Positions 1 through 10,685 of a DNA stretch of 64,000 nt are shown piece after piece; within the stretch, counting starts at the first letter, position 1; the number at the start of each line of letters is the position of its first letter. A model generated the notes under the pieces. That model made no database searches, was not told where the DNA came from, and saw nothing but the letters and a program-made list of their open reading frames with translations. Made by a program: the position numbers and the translations under genes. The stretch is from Rotaria sp. Silwood1 (taxonomy: Eukaryota; Rotifera; Eurotatoria; Philodinida; Philodinidae), in NCBI GenBank assembly GCA_905250075.1, contig CAJNOP010000205.1:62001-126000 (forward strand). Reading direction: 5' to 3'.

Positions 1-196
1 AAGTAGCAAGTCATTCTTCTCATAGATTTCACATATAAAAACTTCTATTATTCTCTAGAGTTTAAAACTATTTTTTCGGCGAATATCTGTTATAAACATA
101 TTGACTCTCCAGTAATTTTAAATTACTTGTCTCTCTCTCTCTATAAAATTATAAATAATTCGTTAATTTTTAGGTGTACGAGTATCTGATTTAAAA

Positions 197-759
197 ATGA
201 AAAGTTCTGATTTACCAATTCTTCAATTTTTTTCAAAAAAACCTACAACAACAACAACAACCAATGAAAATACTCATGACATGATTGAAGATATTGATAA
301 TGATGATGAAGTGGAAGAAGAAGAAGAAGAAGAAGAAAATGAAAACACAGAATTTCTATTAATTGAAAATCAACATAATGAAGATTATGATTCTAAATCA
401 ATTCATTTTGATGATGAAAATTCTAATACAAATACAACTACATGTCCTGTATGTCAAAAAATGCTTTTAGGTGATAATGATAAAATAAATAAACATATTG
501 ATTTATGTTTAAATGGTGAAATAATTCGAACAACAATTAAAGAACAAGATCAACAAACATCACCTCAGACAAATTATAATAAACGGTGTTTTTTTAAAAT
601 ATTCTAATCAATTTAATTTTTATTTTGTTTTTTCTTTTTTTTAGTATTAATTCAACACAATCAAAATTAACACCATCAACTAAACGACAAAAAAGAAAAT
701 CTAATACAACACCACAACGAACAAATGGTATTGATAATTATTTTTCAAAACAAATTTAA
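197..759 (+). CDS. UBZ4 zinc-finger protein with PIP-box-like ends
   Basis: Two exons (197-585 and 645-759) joined by a 59-bp GT-AG intron in phase 2 give 167 residues. C83-P-V-C86, H100 and C104 form a UBZ4 (Rad18-type) ubiquitin-binding zinc finger. The C-terminus has a basic run KRQKRK and ends NGIDNYFSKQI, which resembles a degenerate PCNA-interacting (PIP) box; a second such motif, LPILQFF, lies at the N-terminus. A Thr tract and a long Glu/Asp tract lie between. Known proteins combining UBZ4 and PIP are Spartan (SPRTN) and the Y-family polymerases, so a nuclear role at stalled forks is inferred. No protease or polymerase domain is visible. A splice-acceptor-like TTTTTAG at 167-173 opens into the same frame upstream of the ATG, so this may be the last part of a larger gene cut by the window edge. 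The domain call is firm; gene identity is not. Confidence 0.7.
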
Positions 760-1437
760 ACTAATTATGTTATATATTCAAGACAGTTTTTCTTTTTTTG
801 TCAGATAATCGTATTCATCTTATATTTTTATTTTGTATAATTGTTCATTTCGTTTTCTTCTTATGAGATTAAATTAACGTTTGGTTATTATGAAACTCTT
901 ATTAAATTCTTCTTATATGGACATTGGATGTTGTTATAACTAAATCAACTTCAAAAAAATTAATACTTTTTTTTGCAGAAAATATGATTGTAATCTCTTA
1001 AAATTTTATTTCTGAGGTCGGAATCGATTGAATGAACATTAAAATATTCGATGACATGCGAAAGATCAGACAATAAGGTATTCATTTTTTTTCAATGAGA
1101 ATATGCTCAAGTTATGACTGCTACCTGCTGCAAAACATCGGATGCCGATATTTATCTATCGATGTCGATAGTAAGAGATACACCTGTTATTGATAGATTG
1201 AACGAAACGATTTTTTTCTGAGAGACAATATTGCCAACCCTAGATAATCAGATGAAAACAATATGATCTACTGATTGACTCTTGCAAATGACTCATCTTA
1301 TCACATTTCATCAATCAATCGATCAATATAAAGAAAGGACAAACAATAGACATTTGTTTTCTTTTCCTCACGTTGAAATGTACTTAAAATAGTTGGACTG
1401 AAAACAAACATATGAATAAATGCAAATACATTTAATA

Positions 1438-1490
1438 GGGTGTGTGGGTGTGTGTAGATGTTGTGCTTCTCACGAATCAAATTCACACCA
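1438..1490. repeat. Telomere-like palindrome, weak copy
   Basis: G-rich left arm GGGTGTGTGGGTGTGTGTAG followed by a short spacer and a decayed right arm containing ATTCACACC. It fits the dispersed GGTGTGGG...CCCACACC family seen throughout the window, but the right arm is poor. Confidence 0.4.
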
Positions 1491-2311
1491 GAATTACGGT
1501 GAAACAAGGTCTAAATTAATGTAGTAATTTATCGTATTAGAACCGTTTGAGACCGACTGAGATATCGTTTCTGATGATCGGAATGATCGCCCGGGAATAA
1601 TAATAATAATGCTCAAGTAAACTCAATAATGACTTCTTTTGCTGTGATATGGAAAAACTTTGAACTGTTTTTGATCTGTTAATATTCGATTTCCTAGAAA
1701 ATTTGTTTCTTTAACTAAAAAAAAGCGCGTATTTTTTTGTCGTTTGAACAATTCTCCATTGTATCTAATACAAATGTATAAATGTATAGATGCTAGATAA
1801 TAGTAGCTATCTTGAATTGTGCAAAACATATTTATATTTAGATTCTTTAAATTCGATCTAAGTGTAATATGTATTTCAACATTTAAATTGAGTTTTGTCG
1901 GAAGCAACTCATGCTCAAAAGAGATAGAATTCTTATATAATGATTATTTACTGATTCTCTATATCTCTAATTGTATGGCTGTTTAACTCCGACCACTACT
2001 TATACAATTGCAGCTCTAATTCAGCAACATTAACAGCTATTTATATAATATCTAATGATAGCTATTTGTTTATATTATATATTTCTAATTGTATAACTGC
2101 TGCTTCATCTCAAATACTAGTTGAAGATTTCCAGCCATAACAAGTAATTTCGAGAAAATATCGAAATTGAGTTTGCATCAGAGGAAGATACACCGGAGCT
2201 TCCTCTTTCAGAATATATTTGATATTTCGAAAAACGACCACTATTTTTACACACTGATTTTTTTCTGTTTTGGAAAAACTCCGTTCTCATTTGCATCAGC
2301 ATTGAATTTAA

Positions 2312-2383
2312 GGATGTGAATGCGGATACAGGTGGATGGAAGTGTTCTGTGTCCACTCATAGTCACAATCCACACTCATATCC
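2312..2383. repeat. Telomere-like palindrome, diverged copy
   Basis: The left arm begins GGATGTGAATGCGGAT. The right arm ends ATCCACACTCATATCC, whose reverse complement GGATATGAGTGTGGAT matches the left arm at most positions. The centre contains TTCTGTGTCC. The copy is clearly diverged. Confidence 0.5.
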
Positions 2384-2597
2384 AATAAAGAAACAAAGAA
2401 ATACTACGCATAGATGATGATATGACCTAATATTATAGACAAGTTTGACACAAAAATAGTTTCTATCAAAATTTTATTAATTATCATATTATTTGAAGAG
2501 TGATTAGATAGCACAGAAAGCTAAAGCTTTATTTTCTCTGTCATTACGAAAAAAAACTCCTTCCATTTGTTTATGCGGAAATAAAGTATCTCCACCA

Positions 2598-3575
2598 TTA
2601 CTCTTGAATTGTGTAAGTGATTTTTGATTTCTTTTTGGTCATTGGAACAGTAATATTTCCTTTTGAATCACACAGAAATACATTACATTTCTTATAGCAA
2701 ATATGTGTTGATTCACCAAAGATGATATGCCAAGTATATTCAAGTGATCTACTTGTGTAATGATCTGAATAATTAGTATACATAATATAATCAAGAATAT
2801 CTGAATAAAATATTGCTGGATGAGCAAGAATAGCTTCTCTTTTAACAGCAAATGTTGCACAACAATGTGTTACTATTCCGAGTTCTGGTGGAGGACCAAG
2901 TTCTTTTTGTAAAACATCTTCCCATAATTCATAGTTAACTCTTTCTTGAAGATCACTTGAATTCGCTTTAAATGTATGATGAGTCAATCTAATAGTTAAT
3001 GGCATATAATTATATTTATGCCATTGTAATGCTCGTAATGCAGTAACAACAATATCTGATGGATTTTCTTGATGATAAGATGTTCGATGTCCATGAACAA
3101 AAGCCACTGATAATGGTAAATTTGAATAATGGTCAATAATATATCGAAGATATGCTGCAGGATCTCTACCTTTATTGATTCGAAGCTTACGATGATGTGC
3201 TAATGGGTTAGGTGATCGTGTATAAACAATATATGGAATTTGTTCATCATCAAGTAAATTAAGCCAATCTAAATTTTCATAAGCATGTGATATAACGACA
3301 ATTTTATCAGATTGAGATAGTGTATCTGTTTGATTAGTAAAACTCTGTCTTTTATTCGAATTTCCATACACAGATATTTTAAATTCGAGAAATTGAACTT
3401 GAGATAGATAAAAAGTAAGAAAAATAACTAATAATAAAACGAAAAATAAGATTAAACGATGAAAACCAATAGATAATATATAATCTACAAGATATTAAGT
3501 TTTTACCGACAAAAAAACTTTTATAATAATATTTTTACCTTTTGACTGTGTAATATGATGAAACGGTGTATTCAT
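2598..3575 (-). CDS. DUF3431 family protein, single-pass type II membrane form
   Basis: Two exons on the minus strand (3575-3539 and 3484-2598) with a 54-bp intron (GTAAAA...TTGTAG, phase 1) encode 307 residues. ATG at 3575 is chosen because it adds a signal anchor, LILFFVLLLVIFLTFYL, after R22; internal starts would lose it. The rest is a DUF3431 domain: IVVISHAYENLDW, then INKGRDPAAYLRYIIDHY, AFVHGHRTSYHQ, LRALQW and near the end YTWHIIFGEST. The biochemical role of DUF3431 is unknown; the topology predicts a lumenal or extracellular domain, with NSS and NYS as possible N-glycosylation sites. The family is, to my knowledge, most familiar from fungi, algae and some protists, so horizontal acquisition is possible, although the intron shows it is settled in the host genome. 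No disruption is seen. Confidence 0.85.
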
Positions 3576-6357
3576 TTTTTTAATCTTTGTATAATATTAC
3601 AAGGATATGTATAGGGAAGACCAAAACAGAAATCGTCGAAGCGAAACACGTCGAACAAGAAACACGAAAAGGAAAGAACGTGACTGATAAAAAATATTGA
3701 AAAATACGGTAGAAAAAAAAATGTCGAAATAAAAAAACGTCGACCAAGAAGGGTGGGATGTGTGAATTGAATATTGACCGTTCCACAGCAAACGGCATTT
3801 GTCTCGGTTATGTTAGAATGTCATCAAGTGAACTCTCATTGAAGGTTATATTATATCATATTCTGAGTAGTCCAATATAAAACAAAAAATAAGATTGAAA
3901 TTTTACTTTGATACAGTATTCTTCTATGAATTTACTATTACACACTCAATCATCAATATGAGAATGATAGAAATAATATACGTACAGAGATTATCAATGG
4001 TATTTGTTAATGTGTTAGTCGATAGTTGGTTTCTTTAATGTCTGATTGATTCTTTCGCTGGACAAGGATAATGACTAACTTTATGTTGTGTTGACAGATG
4101 CACCTATAATAATTGATTGATATTAATATAGTATATCTAATAAGAAAAATACATATTATCTGATCAAGTAGCATAGTAATATACATTTCATTTGTTATAG
4201 CATCTTGTATTTTTTCGTCATGTTGTTGTTATGATTGAGAATTCATATGTTGATTAACTAGTTTTGTAATTGTATATAGATTACATATTGGCAGTGTTTG
4301 CATTGTGCTTTTCGATGATTACGATGCATTCTTCTATACGGTTTTGCTTGTATATTTTCATGTGATTGTTGTTGTGTAGTCAAGCTTTTATAAATGAAAA
4401 TATTGCATATTAGTGACCTTGAACATTGTAATTCGGAGTTTTTATTGTTTCTTTATAAAGAGAAGGGTGAGTGTGTGCTTCAATCAATTAAATAAAGACT
4501 AATCTATATGTCGTCTATTATACAAGCTCATCTGCTGCTTCCGACTTTTGCTTTTCAGCAATCAACTAAGTCGAAAAATCAAACAATAGAATAATAATAG
4601 TTAAATACGCTTCAATTAAAAATAATGAAAAAAAAAACTGCAAAGTTAATTTCATCGGCACGTTTCATATTATTTATTAAAATATTGAAACACTAATCAG
4701 AGCTCTGCATTACAAATGATAGGCAAAAATTAAAATTGAAATTCAAGTGATAGGAAAAGCGTAACAAAAAAAAATTGAAGAAATGATAATTTTTTTAATT
4801 TTGGGCATGGGTGTTGATGTGAGTATCGACGATAAGACAATTCACATTCACACCCTTGTTTTTTTTTTCGAATCAACAACACAGTGATGACCATAAATAT
4901 AAATTAACCGATAGAGACTGAAGAGAGTGCAGTGATGCTCTCAAATATAGAAGAATAATCAAGCGAATAGTTCACGTTCAATCAAAAAGAGACCTCGAAG
5001 AGAGCAAAAAAGAATATTGTTATGTTCAATTTCCTATACAAATGCTTTCAAATTTACAAGTACAATAGTCTCATCAGAAAGAAAAAATATCATTGAAGCA
5101 AAAGATAGAGTTTTGATGAAGCTACGTGATAGTATTTTAAGCGACTTCATCTTTCTCGAAAATAATCGATCTTTTAATACAGAATCAATATATGCATTTT
5201 TGTAGAAATTTCCAAAAAATCATGTATAGTGAACAACATTGCTATGGACTTTTGAGCACTTTGCTAGTACATTAGAATGAATATTTATTTTTTTATCAAA
5301 AGATGCGTCGTTGCTCTCTCTATAAGATTATGTAAACTAAATTTTAGGCACTCAGAAAATAGCTGCATAACAAAAACAAAAAAGGGTCACGTTCCCATGT
5401 TCTAATGACTATTTTTTTTGGTTGACATATGAAATAAATAATTTTGTAAAGCATCCTCTGCTCTATCAATTGGTATAATTTGATAACGACTTCGATCAAT
5501 TTTTTTTTGTGATAAAAAATATCATACATGCATACGAATCAAAAGTCATAGATTTTGAGATACCGATATATAGGGTCAAAACAATTGGATAGGCAAACTA
5601 TTGGAAGACTTTATTCAATAGTTGTAAAAATTTTAGTTTTTGAGTAACTTTGTTTGCTCTTTCAAATTAGCTAATTCATTACAGAAAAAAAATTTTTCGG
5701 CATCTAAACGCTACTATTTTGGGTGGTGATTTCATGGACTCTTTCTTCGTATTCTTCGATTTTAAGTAAATCATCAACATAATGAGAAAAAGAACAGAAA
5801 AGATAAAATAATGCTTAAATTTTACAGAAATTAATTTCATCATCAAGGATATCTATTAAAAAATTTTTTGATACACTACAGCAAAAAATGGTGAACAATG
5901 AACTCGAGTTTGGGTCATATTGAATTCGGTTCACTTCGGACGTCCAATGAAATTTCATTCAATATGAAAATATTTTGAACTCAACTTGAAATTATATGTG
6001 CACACACTTTGTGCATTTGCAATCGTTACCAGGAACGAGAATTACGTTGATTTTGCTGTTAGATAATGTTGAAAGCATTAATCATAATAAACTCTAATAT
6101 ATTCGTTAAATTTTTTGAAAAGTCGTCACACTACTCTGATGATGATATATGTATAGTATTGAAAGCTTCCAATAAAAATGAATTTTCTGTAATTTTTATC
6201 TTGTTTTTAAAGTTTATTAGAAACTGTAAACATAAATATCATTTCATTGACTTTATACACAATTAATCCGATGAGTAATTGTCATACTACATCAAATACG
6301 AGTATGATAAAACATAATTATTAGAACTGTATCGTAAGTTGGGTTTTTTGTGAAATC
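3576..6357. other. Intergenic stretch, no gene recognised
   Basis: AT-rich DNA between the DUF3431 gene and the kinase pseudogene. Short frames on both strands carry no recognisable domain. It includes a telomere-like palindrome at 4803-4857, homopolymer runs and degenerate AT-rich sequence. Confidence 0.5.
4803..4857. repeat. Telomere-like palindrome
   Basis: Left arm GGGCATGGGTGTTGATGTGA, about 20-bp spacer, right arm TTCACATTCACACCC. The arms pair over most of their length. It is a member of the dispersed palindrome family. Confidence 0.6.
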
Positions 6358-7736
6358 TAGACGACTTGATTTATGTAACTAATTATGATTTCAATGAGAC
6401 AGAAACGACTCATGAATTAAGTTTTCGTAAAGGAGATAAACTCGAAATTTTAGAAAAATATGTGTGAATAAATTTTCTTTGATTTTTTTATTGATCTATG
6501 TTATTCCAGTTTTATTTAGATACAATGATTGGTGAAAAGCAAATAATATGCGAACAAAACAGATCGATTACGTACCAGTGAACTGTATATCATTAATAAT
6601 TGATCCAATAGCATTCGAATGAATTTATATTCTATTTATATCCATGATGTCTTCTTTTGTTTTAAATGGTACTTCACAGAAACAAATCGTCATGATGCTG
6701 AACGATTTCTTGAACAACCACATAATGGACAAGGCACATTTTTAATTCGATCTTTGGATACAGATCTCAAGGTAGAATTGAAATGAGATGGAAGATAAAT
6801 TTTGAAAATATTGATTTATCTTTTCTCTAGGACAAGAATCTTTGTCTATACTTAATTTAAGTGAAGATAAACATTTCCATGTTAAAAATTATTATATTCG
6901 CCGAACAAATGAAGGTATAAACTATATTAGTCGTAGAAGTGTTTTTCCTGCTCTTGAAGACCTTGTCGAGTATCATTGAAGTAAGCAAATATGAATTATA
7001 GGGACAGAAACAAGAAAAAAAACCTATTGCTGTTTTTTTACATAGTTGAAATGGATGGTCTTTGTTGTTTACTCAGTTATCCTTGTCGAAAAGTTAAATT
7101 GACAGCTACAGCTGATCAACATGGTTTACTTGAGCTTGACCGATCTCAACTTGTTCGAACAGAATTATTAAATACAGGAAATTTTGATGACGTATTTAAA
7201 GGCAAATATGGTCAACGTGATGTATTAATTAAATATGTGCAACTTGACAATGAAAATTGTTCGTTCAATGTCGAAAAATTTCTTGATGAAGCCAAAATAA
7301 TGAAAGATCTTGTACATAAAAGTATTATTCGTTTATAGGGTGTTTGTGCACAAGAAGAACCAATGTTTATTGTTATGAAATATATCGCACATGGATATCT
7401 ACTTATATTTACAGGATGGACCAGGTAGAAATTTCAACTTGAAGCTAATATTCGATTTTGCAGTACAGGTAAAATAAAATTTAAAAAACTTTTAAAATAG
7501 TCTCAATATAAATCATTAATTAAGATTACCAAAGGCATGTACTATCTCGAACAAAAATGCTATGTACATTGTGATCTTGCTGGTAAGATTCTTTCCTTTT
7601 AAAAGAAATCAATTTATTTATGATGTTCAAATAATTGAAATAAGTTGAAAATCGATTATATCTGTTTTTCTAGCATGAAATATTCTGGTCGGAGAATCGC
7701 ATGTAGTGAAAATCGATGGTTTTGGTCGGGCGAATA

Positions 7737-7745
7737 TTCTTCACG
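7737..7745. repeat. 9-bp target-site duplication, left copy
   Basis: TTCTTCACG directly precedes the MULE derivative and is repeated exactly at 8566-8574 after it. Confidence 0.85.
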
Positions 7746-8565
7746 GGGTCTAGGAAAGAAGCGCACGAGGAAAATTGCGCACGGAAAGATGCGCACGAGG
7801 AAAATTGCGCACGGAAAGATGCGCACGGAAAGTAGCACACTTGGAAAGTTGCGCACGGAAAGAAGCGCACGAGGAAAGTTGCGCACGGGAATCTTGCGCA
7901 CAGATATTTTGCGCACGTAATATTGATTCCTCGTTTTCATGTCAATAAAAGTTCAATGAACAAATTAGCAAAAATAATTTATTTTTAAAGTGATTAATTG
8001 TAATATTAATAATTAGAACTACAGTATAAGAAAAAGAGCTAAAGTTTACTACTGTACAAATACAATGTCAATATTCAGTGTTTCTATTTCTAATGAAGAT
8101 ATTTATTATAAGGTTATATTATGTGCTAGCGCACTTAATTGATCGACAATATGATGATGAGGATTCAAAACAATATTGAGTAAACGTTTATCCCGATGTT
8201 GATAATTTTTCTTCTTTGAAACCGGTTCACCGGCATTAACTCTGCCGATCTTCGTATGAATATGTGAGTCTTCTTCAAAAATTAATTTGTCGATGAATTT
8301 CCATAAAGTCGGATGAGAACATTGAAAAATACATTATTGAGCTTGAATTTAACAAAGCTAGATATTTTTGTTCTTGTCTTCACATTTCTAATCATTGTTC
8401 ATGCACAACTGATAGTCTGATATTTCGTGCGCTGCTTTCCGTACGCAAGTTTCTTCGTGCGCAAATTTCCATGCGCATCTTTCCGTGCGCAAAGTTCCTC
8501 GTGCGCAACTTTCCATGCGCATCTTTCCGTACGCAAATTTCCACGTGCGCATCTTTCCGGATCCC
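7746..8565. mobile_element. Non-autonomous MULE deletion derivative, 820 bp
   Basis: The element is flanked by an exact 9-bp duplication (TTCTTCACG), within the range typical of Mutator-like elements. The ends are inverted repeats: GGGTCTAGGAAAGAAGCGCA on the left, and reverse-complemented right end GGGATCCGGAAAGATGCGCA. Each arm is an array of about ten copies of a roughly 15-bp unit, GCGCACGGAAAGATG with variants, at about 7752-7915 and, inverted, 8425-8560. The 500-bp middle keeps a minus-strand fragment of transposase. The element lies in the activation-loop exon of the kinase pseudogene. Confidence 0.85.
8106..8330 (-). pseudogene. MULE transposase C-terminal fragment
   Basis: Reading the minus strand gives SHPTLWKFIDKLIFEED, then RDKRLLNIVLNPHHHIVDQL and SALAHNITL followed by a stop at 8106-8108. 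The pattern HPTxWKFIxxL, a Lys-rich patch, RDxRLLN and a final L..IAHN is typical of the C-terminal tail of MULE/FLYWCH-associated transposases. An upstream in-frame stop limits the piece to about 75 residues, so only the tail survives. It is recognised from memory of the family; a profile search would settle it. Confidence 0.65.
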
Positions 8566-8574
8566 TTCTTCACG
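8566..8574. repeat. 9-bp target-site duplication, right copy
   Basis: TTCTTCACG, identical to 7737-7745. Collapsing the two copies restores the kinase reading frame. Confidence 0.85.
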
Positions 8575-9053
8575 ATGATCATTTAATGGACGATTTAGGT
8601 ATGTTGACAAATTTCTTTTCCTTACTATACATTCATTTGAATAGAATCTCAATATCCAATTAAATGGACAGCGCCCGAAGTAGTTGTAACAAAAGAATAC
8701 ACAGCTAAATCTGATATATGAAGTTTTGGTATACCTCTTTATGAGCTCATTATACATGGCTCAAGTCCATATCCAGAAATATCGGATCATGAAGCATTAC
8801 AAGCAGTATTGAGTGTTTATCGAATGGCAAAAGTAACTGATCTCGATGTTTTTGCGTATAAAAGGTCTTGATTATTATTATCATTTTTCATTATTAGCCA
8901 CATGATTGTTTCGATCATTATTATCAAATAATGTTATCTTGCTGGCAAGAGAATCCGAATAATCGTCCAACATTCGAAACACTCTGTTTGAATCTTGATA
9001 AATTCATGATTCGGATTGAGTCAAACTCTCAAGAACTAATCAGTGTTTTTTGA

Positions 9054-10685
9054 ACAGTCAAGTTTATTTTTGTAAAAAATCGGCTATGTTGATAATGAAT
9101 TTTTTTTCCTTCATTTTGGAGATAATTTGTCTTAAAGACGGCATTCCATCTTTTCTAATCTATCAAATACATCGCTCATGCAGATGAGCTAATACCATTG
9201 ACAACTATTTAAATGATACAGTGTGTCCCAAACGTTCGCCGAAAAAGTAAATTCGTATAGCTCCACTATTTATCAAACTTAATCAACTGGTTTTTTTTTC
9301 TGATGATAGGTATAACTGTGAAGTTTTTTATGTACGAACAAATATCACAGATACTATTCAAAGTTATCACTTTCGACTTCAGAAAAAGAATCCTTCGCAG
9401 TGTTTCTCTTTGCATGCTTTAACCTTAGTCTTTTCTATGGTATTTATACCGACCACACTCTACATCATTCATTCGCTCGAATATGTATTTTGGATCATTG
9501 GTTTCGCTTCCATCTCCAACTAAAATCGCATCTCTTACTTTCATTTCTCATGAAATTCACTAATCTTTAAGTATTCTACCAATATCCACCATACTTTTAT
9601 GACAGTTATCATAAAGTATATTGCGACATTTAAACTGATAACAACTACCATACTTAATCCTGTGTGTTCGTGCAGATATAAAGATTTGTTGTTTTGTTGA
9701 CTGAACTGACCTTATAAAATATGATTATTCATATACAATGAAAAGTTCTATATACTCAACTCACGAGACATACACCACTCCATCGATATCTAGAAACCAT
9801 TTAGCCATAATCATTACAAACTATGAGGAATTTTATATCTGACATGGTATATTCGAATGACAATAGTAATTTTGAAAATATCATATAAAACCACTTGAGA
9901 GTTTAAGATAAGGGTATCATTAGCAGTAAATAGAAGGTAAAAAAGTGGTGAATGCGATTGCTTGGGGAGCAATGTAATTTTTAAGTTTCATAAGAAAAAA
10001 AGAGAAGGAACAAAAACCAATCTCACTCAAATACAATATTATTTGTAATACTTTATTTTGCATAATTGATTTAATACATAAAAATCGAAAAGGTGAGTAC
10101 TTCTGATTTTACTATGTATACATTAAAGACGATTTTTCGACATGTAATACCCATAGTAAAAATTATGTTATTCTTGTTAAACGAAATGTCGTATTTTTGT
10201 TTTCTATCATTTTTCAATAAAGAATGAGGAAGTCATAGACCACACATTTAAAAATCAGCTATGGAAAGAAAATACTTGAATATAAACAATTCATTCTAAT
10301 CCATAAAATTTTTAATATACTAACTGTTTCTCTTAACAATTGTTTCGAGATTTGAATTATATATTATTCGAAAGGGTTGATTTGTAGTGCACGAAAATCG
10401 AACAACAAAAGAAAACAGTCTACCAAGACAAAAAAATATGATATTCCAAGTATTAGTATTTGTTTATTTAACTGATAAGAATAAATCTCTATTTTTACAG
10501 CAATCTTTCGTAGCTTTTCCATTTTTGACTACAGCTGTTGTCTAATACATATTGATTGTGTGTTTGAGGTTATTTGCTTATTATGAATGAAACTATCTTG
10601 ATGAAAAACGCTATGCATTTCGCTGTCTTCTTTTCTCAAACTTTAGTACAAAACTTAAACTCAGCCGCTATTTATTTACTATAGA
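9054..10685. other. Intergenic stretch with transposon end and diverged duplication
   Basis: No gene is recognised. TA at 9217-9218 is followed by CAGTGTGTCCCAAACGTTCG, which resembles a Tc1/mariner terminal repeat; no matching opposite end is visible. From about 9690 to 10200 the sequence is a diverged direct copy of 13990-14500. Confidence 0.5.
9690..10160 (+). repeat. Diverged direct repeat flanking the ART-like gene, left copy
   Basis: Shared landmarks with 13990-14430 in the same order: ATAATCATTACAAACTATGA against ATAATCATTATGCACCATGA; CTGACATGGTATATTC against CTGACATAGTGTATTC; ATATCATATAAAACCACTTG against AAATCATATAAAACCACTTA; and AGCAGTAAAT in both. Identity looks moderate, so the duplication is old. 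Confidence 0.6.

Larger units (their letters stand above)
760..2597. other. Intergenic stretch, no gene recognised
   Basis: AT-rich sequence between the convergent UBZ4 and DUF3431 genes. Short open frames here show no domain, no codon signature and no splice partner. It contains two telomere-like palindromes, listed separately, and short AT-rich runs near 1920-2100. Confidence 0.5.
6358..9053 (+). pseudogene. Src-type non-receptor tyrosine kinase pseudogene (SH3-SH2-kinase)
   Basis: Domain order SH3, SH2, kinase is readable through several introns. SH3: DLIYVTNYDFNETETT, then LSFRKGDKLEIL (about 6363-6465). SH2: RHDAERFLEQP...GTFLIRS (6680-6773), then SLSILNLSEDKHFHVKNYYI and FPALEDLVEYH. 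Kinase: FDDVFKGKYGQRDVLIK, DEAKIMKDLVHKSIIRL, YVHCDLA (HRD changed to HCD), NILVGESHVVKIDGFG (DFG motif altered), PIKWTAPEVV, SFGIPLYELI, MLSCWQENPNNRPTFETL. The gene is dead: at least five in-frame stops, several being C-to-T or G-to-A changes of expected codons (TAG for Gln before GVCAQ, TGA for Arg before NILVGE, TGA for Trp before SFG). The second half of SH3 is missing. A MULE derivative sits in the activation-loop exon; without it the frame runs cleanly from DGFGRANILH into DDHLMDDL. The exon continues after an intron (8599-8644) with SQYPIKW. Confidence 0.85.

Noticed and set aside
7645-7940. Overlapping RTKIAHGK- and CASFRAQF-type repeat frames
   Set aside because: They are translations of the iterated GCGCACGGAAAG arm of the MULE derivative on both strands.
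7746-8560. CRISPR-like array (repeats with spacers)
   Set aside because: The units are contiguous and degenerate, occur in inverted orientation at both ends of a transposon, and the genome is eukaryotic.
9217-9260. Full Tc1/mariner element starting at CAGTGTGTCCC
   Set aside because: No opposite terminal repeat or transposase was found downstream, so only a possible end is noted.
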